Source: Candidatus Eiseniibacteriota bacterium (GTDB lineage: Bacteria > Eisenbacteria > RBG-16-71-46 > JAGVPR01). From it: a stretch of 40,920 nt of DNA. The first letter of the stretch is position 1. Each line of letters begins with the position of its first letter. This document shows, piece after piece, positions 36,465 through 40,920 of this stretch. The stretch spans positions 1 through 40,920 of the forward strand of contig JAGVPR010000103.1 in NCBI GenBank assembly GCA_020052115.1, read 5' to 3'. A program made the position numbers and the translations under genes. The notes below the pieces were generated by a model. That model was not told the origin of the DNA. It saw only the letters and a list, made by a program, of their open reading frames with translations, and ran no database searches.

Positions 36465-37247
36465 TCATCGGTTCTTGAAGACCGGCTTCCGCTTCTCGAG
36501 GAACGCGTTCAGCCCCTCGTGCATGTCCTCCGTGGCGCTGATCAGGCCGAAGAAGGTCGCCTCGAGCCGGCTTCCCTCTTCGAGTGTGGTCTCGAGCCCG
36601 TGGTTCACGGAGTCCAGAGCGAAGCGGACCGCGATCGGGCCGTTCGCGAGGATCAAGTTCGCGATCGCCGTGCACGCGGACATCAGCTCCTCCGCGGGCA
36701 CGACGCGGTTCACGAGCCCTATCCGGTGTGCTTCGGCCGCGTCCACCGGCTTGCCGGTGAGCATGATCTCGAATGCGCGTCCCTTGCCGACGAGCCGTGC
36801 CAGGCGCTGTGTGCCGGCGTAACCCGGGATGATCCCGAGCGTCACCTCGGGAAGCCCGATCTTCGCCTTCTCGCTCGCGACGCGCATCGTGCACGCGAGC
36901 GCCAATTCGCACCCGCCGCCGAGCGCGTAGCCGTTGACCGCGGCGATGACGGGCTTGCCGAGGTTTTCGATGCTCGCGAAGATCTCCTGCCCCCGGAGCG
37001 AGGTGCGGCGGGCGGAGATCGCCGTCATGGCCGCAAGTTCCGCGATGTCGGCGCCCGCGACGAACGCCTTTTCGCCGGCGCCCGTGACGATCACGACCCC
37101 GACGCCGTCGTCTTCGCCCAGCTCGCGGATCGCCGCCCCGATCTCCTCCAGCGTGGCCGCGTTCAGCGCGTTCAACACCTGGGGCCGGTTCACCGTCAGT
37201 ACGGCGATCCTGTCCCGCTTCTCGACGAGGATGTTCTGATAGCTCAT
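36465..37247 (-). CDS. Enoyl-CoA hydratase (crotonase)
   Basis: Adds water across the double bond of 2-enoyl-CoA, probably crotonyl-CoA given its neighbour. The 260-residue protein has the oxyanion-hole region AGEKAFVAGADIAELAAM, the first catalytic Glu in GYALGGGCELALAC, and the second in IGLPEVTLGIIPGYAGTQRL, so both acids are present. The start at 37247 (MSYQNILVEKRD) has AGGGGG a few bases upstream and lies 10 nt after the hbd stop codon; the frame stays open further upstream but would run into hbd. With the hydroxybutyryl-CoA dehydrogenase it forms a two-step module of fatty-acid oxidation or butyrate/crotonyl-CoA metabolism. Direction in vivo cannot be told from sequence. Confidence 0.93.
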   Translation of the reverse strand: MSYQNILVEKRDRIAVLTVNRPQVLNALNAATLEEIGAAIRELGEDDGVGVVIVTGAGEKAFVAGADIAELAAMTAISARRTSLRGQEIFASIENLGKPVIAAVNGYALGGGCELALACTMRVASEKAKIGLPEVTLGIIPGYAGTQRLARLVGKGRAFEIMLTGKPVDAAEAHRIGLVNRVVPAEELMSACTAIANLILANGPIAVRFALDSVNHGLETTLEEGSRLEATFFGLISATEDMHEGLNAFLEKRKPVFKNR

Positions 37248-37257
37248 GTCCGCCCCC

Positions 37258-38115
37258 TCACTTGCCCGGGTAGTCGTAGAAACCCTTCCCTGTCTTGCGG
37301 CCGTGGTGGCCCGCAAGCACCATTCGCTTCATGAGCGTCGGCGCAGCGTAGCGCGTTTCCTTGAACTCGTCGAAGAGGATGTTCGCGATGTAGTAAGTGG
37401 TGTCAATCCCGACGAAATCGAGGAGCGTGAGCGGCCCCATCGGATAGCCGCAACCGAGTACCATTCCCTGGTCTATGTCCTCGACGCTCGCCACGCCGCG
37501 CTCCAGCGCCCGGACCGCGTCCAGAAGATAGGGCACGAGCAACAGGTTCACGACGAAGCCGGGCGTGTCCTTCGCGAGGATCGGTGTCTTCCCCAGCGAG
37601 CGGACGAACCCCATCCCCGCGCTCACCGTCGCGTCCGAGGTGGTCAGCGCGCGGACGACCTCGACGAGCTTCATGAGCGGGACCGGGTTGAAGAAGTGCA
37701 TGCCGAGCACCTGCGACGGCCGCTTGGTCACGCCGGACATCTCCGCGATGCAGACCGAGCTCGTGTTCGAGGCGAGCAGCGCCTCCGGCTTGCAGATCCG
37801 GTCGAGCGTGGCGAAGACCTCGCGCTTCAGCTCGACGTTCTCGGTGACCGCCTCGATCACGAGATCGCAGGCGGCGAGATCGTCGAGGCTCGTGGTTCCG
37901 CGGATCCGGGAGAGGGCCTCTCGCTTCTGAGCCTCGGTCACCTTCCCCTTCTCGACGCCGGCCTGGAGAAACTTCTCGATCCGGCCTGTGCCCTTCGCGA
38001 GCAACTCCGAGTTCGCCTCTCGCACCACGACCTGGTATCCGGACTGCGCGCAGACCTGCCCGATCCCGGAGCCCATGAGCCCGCACCCCACCACACCCAC
38101 CTGCTGGATGTTCAT
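37258..38115 (-). CDS. hbd: 3-hydroxybutyryl-CoA dehydrogenase
   Basis: Interconverts 3-hydroxyacyl-CoA and 3-ketoacyl-CoA with NAD(P). The 285-residue protein has the N-terminal Rossmann motif VGVVGCGLMGSGIGQVCA, LLASNTSSVCIAEM, the catalytic His in LGMHFFNPVPLMKLVEVV, and the C-terminal dimer domain (DTPGFVVNLLLVPYLLDAVR, MGPLTLLDFVGIDTT, GRKTGKGFYDYP). Length fits the single-function bacterial enzyme. GGAGG lies 7 nt before the ATG at 38115; a GTG two codons upstream is less likely. It leads a two-gene unit with the crotonase 10 nt downstream. No promoter was recognised in the preceding 249 nt. Confidence 0.95.
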   Translation of the reverse strand: MNIQQVGVVGCGLMGSGIGQVCAQSGYQVVVREANSELLAKGTGRIEKFLQAGVEKGKVTEAQKREALSRIRGTTSLDDLAACDLVIEAVTENVELKREVFATLDRICKPEALLASNTSSVCIAEMSGVTKRPSQVLGMHFFNPVPLMKLVEVVRALTTSDATVSAGMGFVRSLGKTPILAKDTPGFVVNLLLVPYLLDAVRALERGVASVEDIDQGMVLGCGYPMGPLTLLDFVGIDTTYYIANILFDEFKETRYAAPTLMKRMVLAGHHGRKTGKGFYDYPGK

Positions 38116-38290
38116 GCGCACGCCTCCACGAGAATGAGGTCACGGACCGTCAGGGAATTCGCCGGCCGCGATTGCGCTCTGCGGACCCCGCCCGAGAGCC
38201 CGGGACGGGCCCGGAGAGGCGAGCGGACGGGGGCGGCCCTTCGTTTGGCGAGCAGGCCGCCATCGCGCCAAGCCTGCGATCATGAGGCGG

Positions 38291-38350
38291 CAAGAAGAGA
38301 AACCCCGCGGCCACCGGTGCCCCGATTCTATCCGGATGGCCGCGGGGCTT
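38291..38350 (-). terminator. Strong intrinsic terminator after the S8 peptidase gene
   Basis: On the minus strand CCCCGCGGCCATCCGG and CCGGTGGCCGCGGGG form a long GC-rich stem, followed by TTTCTCTTCTT. It begins about 15 nt after the stop codon. The other strand also ends in GCTTT, so it could work both ways. It separates the protease from hbd-crotonase. Confidence 0.88.
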
Positions 38351-38364
38351 TCAAGACGGTGTGA

Positions 38365-40920
38365 TCAGCGGATGAGGAGCAGCCTCCGCGAGCCGATCTC
38401 TCTCCCGTCGGCCTCGAGAGCGCCGAAGTACGTGCCGCTTGCGACCGGCCGGCCCGCCGCGTCGGTTCCGTCCCATCGAACCGTGTGCAGGCCCGCGTCG
38501 TAGCGTCCTTGCGCGAGCGCCCGCACGAGCCGCCCGGAGGAATCGAAGAGCCGGAGCGAGACGGTGGCCGGCGCCGGCAGGCGAAACGCGAGAGTGGTCG
38601 CCGCGGAGAAAGGATTCGGGCTCCCGGCGAGCAGAAGCGCGCGGCCCGGCGCCCCGGGGCTCTCCGCGGCCACGGCCACGTACCGCACATCGAGGGCGAC
38701 GTCATCAATGTACCAGCCGGGAGCCGTCACGCCCGAGTCGCTCCCGAACAGGAAGCGGATCCGGACGTCGGAGGAGATATGCGGCGTAAGATCGAACACG
38801 GCCGGATGCCAGCCGTCCGAGAGACCGCTGTAGCCGGAACCGAAGCCCAGCCCGCCGAGGAAGTCGAGGGAGTAGCCGCCGATGGGTTCGACAATCGTCC
38901 ACGCACCGCCGGACCAGACCTGCACCTGGCCGCCGTCGAATCCAGCCTCCATGTCATACCAGTGGGTGAAGCTCAGGAAGAGATTCGTCGCGCCGGAGAA
39001 GTTGTACGAACCGGATGTGAGGTACGCGGAGACGTTGTCCGCGTAGTTGGCGTTCAGGTCCGTGCCCCAGAGCGTCGTCCCCGAGAATGCACCTGGAGGG
39101 CCGACGACCGTAGGCGTGCCGCGCTCCCATGGCGCGCCGCCGGAGAAGCCCCCGGCGCCGCTCTCGAACGTCTCGGCGTCAACCAGTTTCGCGTTGGCCG
39201 CCGTCGTGTTCTCGGCGGTGATGTCGAAGCCTGTCGCGGCCGCGCCGCGGCCGGGCACCAGCCCGTACACGGCCTGATAGCCGGTTGCGGCCGGGATGCC
39301 GCTGATGAGATAGGTCCCACCGGTGCCCGTCGTGTCCGGCGCGAGTGGCACGCCGATCACGCGCGCCTGGGCGCCCGCCAGCAAGACGCCTCCGTCGCCG
39401 AATACCAAGCCTGCGAGGGCGCCTGCCGGCTTCAGCGCGAGCGATACATCATGGGTGAGCGTCTGCCCCGCGGAGACGGAGACCGGCTGTTCGTCCGTCA
39501 CGTGGAAGAACTCGCTCGCGCGCACGGTGTACGTGCCGGAGAGAACCGTCGTCTGGTACTGCCCCGCCGCATCGGTGCGGACGAGGACATTGGGCTCGGC
39601 GAGCAGCACGTCGGCGTCGGGGATCGGATTGCCCGAGGCGAGATCGAGCACGGTGCCCGCGATGATCCCGATGCCCTGCAGGAGCAGCGCGCGGGCCGCG
39701 ACGAGATCCGGCCTCCGCCCGATGCGAAGCGTGCCGGCCCACGGCGTTCCGGTCTGGTAGAGAATCTGCGATGCCAGAGGGCCGTTCAGCGGAATCCCCC
39801 ACGTCGCTTCGCTCATCCCCTGCAAGCACGCGACCGCCCCGGAGACGATCGGGCTCGCGCTCGAGGTGCCGCTGAAACCCGCCGTGTACCACTGCGTCTC
39901 GGCGCCGCCCTGGAGCGATCCGTAGCCGCATGTGGTCACCGATGAGCCCCAGCCGTTGAGATCGAGGCGGCTGCCGTAGTTCGTGAACCACTCCGCCACG
40001 ACGCCCGTGGGCGTCCCGGCCCCGACCATGATCGCTCCCGAGTTGCGAATGCTGCGGTCGAAGAGGCCCTGGTAGACCGCGCCGTCCAGGTCCTGCTGGC
40101 CGTTGCCGCCCGCCTCGATGCAGATGCGCCCGTTGGCGACCGCCGTCTGGATCGCGTCGAAGTTGTCCTGCCAGAACTCCATCGGCACGTAGCCGAACTG
40201 GCCGCTGCCGGTCGCGTTCGGCCCCGGCGCGTGCAGCTCGATGAGAAACAGATCACCCGCATCGAGGTTCGCGGCCGCGAGATCTATCGCCGCGGCCACG
40301 CTCATGTCGCCGACCGAGACGGCGCCGGCCTGGAGATCGGTCGCGATTCCGGTGACCCCGAATCCGTTCGGACGCCCGATCATCTCGCCCATCACCGCGG
40401 TCCCGTGGTTTCGCCAGCTCTGATCGGCGATCGGCGTTCCGCCGGTGAAGAACGGCGCCTGGAGATCTTCGTGCGTCCAGAGCCAGGCGCCCTCGATATC
40501 AATGATCTTCACGCCCGCCCCTCGCCCGCCGGAAAAACCCCAGACCGCCTGGGCGTTGATGCCGGCCGGCGGCGCGTACAGGTACCCCTGCTGGGCGGTG
40601 TAGTCCGGCGTCGTCGGAATGAGCGGCGCGCGCGCGGGACGCGGCTCGATCACAGCGGGCTCCGCGATCGGCTCCGCGAAGGCCAGCTCGACAAGCGGCA
40701 TCGAACGAAGCTGCTCGATAACGTCGGCACGCTGCGATGCCGAGGAACTTGGGAGATGAAGCTCGTAATAGAGATTGAGATCCGCGAGGCGAACACCGCC
40801 ACGGCGCTCGCCGTCCGCGCGGTCGCGATCGAGATCCGCCTCGCTTCGTGAGAAGTGGCGGGAGACGGTCGCGCCCGGTTGCGCCGCAAGCCACTCCCGG
40901 AAGCCACGCAGGTCCGCATC
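38365..40920 (-). CDS. Secreted subtilisin-like S8 peptidase with FlgD-Ig C-terminal sorting domain (5' end outside window)
   Basis: The frame is open to the right edge: the first 73 visible codons, ahead of the ATG at 40701, encode propeptide-like sequence (DLNLYYELHLPSS ... VIEQLRSMPLVELAFAEP), so the gene is truncated by the window and 851 residues are visible. The triad is Asp141 in VKIIDIEGAW, His172 in WRNHGTAVMGEM and Ser353 in SGTSSASPIVSGA, with oxyanion Asn in EAGGNGQQ. The Asp motif is IDIEGAW rather than the usual DTG. Next come a carboxypeptidase-regulatory-like beta domain (GNPIPDADVLLAEP), a jelly-roll-like domain (ETFESGAGGFSGG ... PGWYIDDVALDV), and a sorting domain with SPNPFSAATTLAFRLP, GRLVRAL and ASGTYFGAL. 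It is probably exported by the same route as the giant protein. Confidence 0.92.
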   Translation of the reverse strand, partial: DADLRGFREWLAAQPGATVSRHFSRSEADLDRDRADGERRGGVRLADLNLYYELHLPSSSASQRADVIEQLRSMPLVELAFAEPIAEPAVIEPRPARAPLIPTTPDYTAQQGYLYAPPAGINAQAVWGFSGGRGAGVKIIDIEGAWLWTHEDLQAPFFTGGTPIADQSWRNHGTAVMGEMIGRPNGFGVTGIATDLQAGAVSVGDMSVAAAIDLAAANLDAGDLFLIELHAPGPNATGSGQFGYVPMEFWQDNFDAIQTAVANGRICIEAGGNGQQDLDGAVYQGLFDRSIRNSGAIMVGAGTPTGVVAEWFTNYGSRLDLNGWGSSVTTCGYGSLQGGAETQWYTAGFSGTSSASPIVSGAVACLQGMSEATWGIPLNGPLASQILYQTGTPWAGTLRIGRRPDLVAARALLLQGIGIIAGTVLDLASGNPIPDADVLLAEPNVLVRTDAAGQYQTTVLSGTYTVRASEFFHVTDEQPVSVSAGQTLTHDVSLALKPAGALAGLVFGDGGVLLAGAQARVIGVPLAPDTTGTGGTYLISGIPAATGYQAVYGLVPGRGAAATGFDITAENTTAANAKLVDAETFESGAGGFSGGAPWERGTPTVVGPPGAFSGTTLWGTDLNANYADNVSAYLTSGSYNFSGATNLFLSFTHWYDMEAGFDGGQVQVWSGGAWTIVEPIGGYSLDFLGGLGFGSGYSGLSDGWHPAVFDLTPHISSDVRIRFLFGSDSGVTAPGWYIDDVALDVRYVAVAAESPGAPGRALLLAGSPNPFSAATTLAFRLPAPATVSLRLFDSSGRLVRALAQGRYDAGLHTVRWDGTDAAGRPVASGTYFGALEADGREIGSRRLLLIR

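Noticed and set aside
40701..40701. Treating the ATG at 40701 as the start of the S8 peptidase
   Set aside because: The same frame is open to the window edge and encodes sequence typical of a subtilase propeptide, so the true start lies outside.

Overview
The window looks like a chromosomal segment of a high-GC, Gram-negative-type bacterium, probably from the FCB side of the tree (Eisenbacteria- or Krumholzibacteria-like). That placement is inferred. Two very different secreted proteins end in the same FlgD-Ig / type IX-secretion-like sorting domain (PNPF motif), a PorV-like beta-barrel is present, and synonymous sites are strongly GC-biased. All recognised genes except one lie on the minus strand.

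Right to left, in the direction of transcription: (1) a secreted S8 subtilase with a C-terminal sorting domain, cut by the right edge (38365-40920), closed by a strong terminator; (2) an hbd plus enoyl-CoA hydratase pair (36465-38115); (3) a LeuB-type dehydrogenase (35167-36237); (4) the protein quality-control cluster tRNA-Leu, tig, clpP, clpX, lon (29152-35026); (5) serC-like, serA, purA, tRNA-Lys and a divergent ychF (24432-29031), with a one-base serC/serA overlap; (6) an 857-base non-coding block holding a good sigma-70 promoter and a leader of about 460 nt; (7) an 18.5-kb gene for a 6173-residue secreted protein, followed 98 nt later by a PorV-like / TSP3 / OmpA fusion (3332-23574); (8) a type IV pilin-like gene behind a near-consensus sigma-54 promoter; (9) the single plus-strand gene, a YkgJ-type CxxC protein; (10) a zinc-ribbon DUF2007-like protein; (11) a promoter, an FMN riboswitch, an intrinsic terminator and ribD-ribE, with ribE cut by the left edge.

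The accessory core is the giant protein and its partner. The giant carries about 27 EF-hand-like calcium loops, mostly in its first ~2000 residues, then about 15 bacterial Ig-like modules marked by D(N/H/R)xAP junctions, two internal von Willebrand A domains and a sorting domain. The next gene fuses a PorV-like barrel to a peptidoglycan-binding OmpA domain through TSP3 repeats. The simplest reading (inference) is a dedicated display system: a huge calcium-stiffened adhesin and its own anchored outer-membrane partner.

Other points of note are an Asn in place of the catalytic Asp in the only ClpP here, strong depletion of GTCGAC over the whole window, near absence of TTA/CTA/TCA codons in the giant gene (which creates a false antisense ORF of 3877 codons), and a YchF-like GTPase with altered nucleotide-binding motifs.
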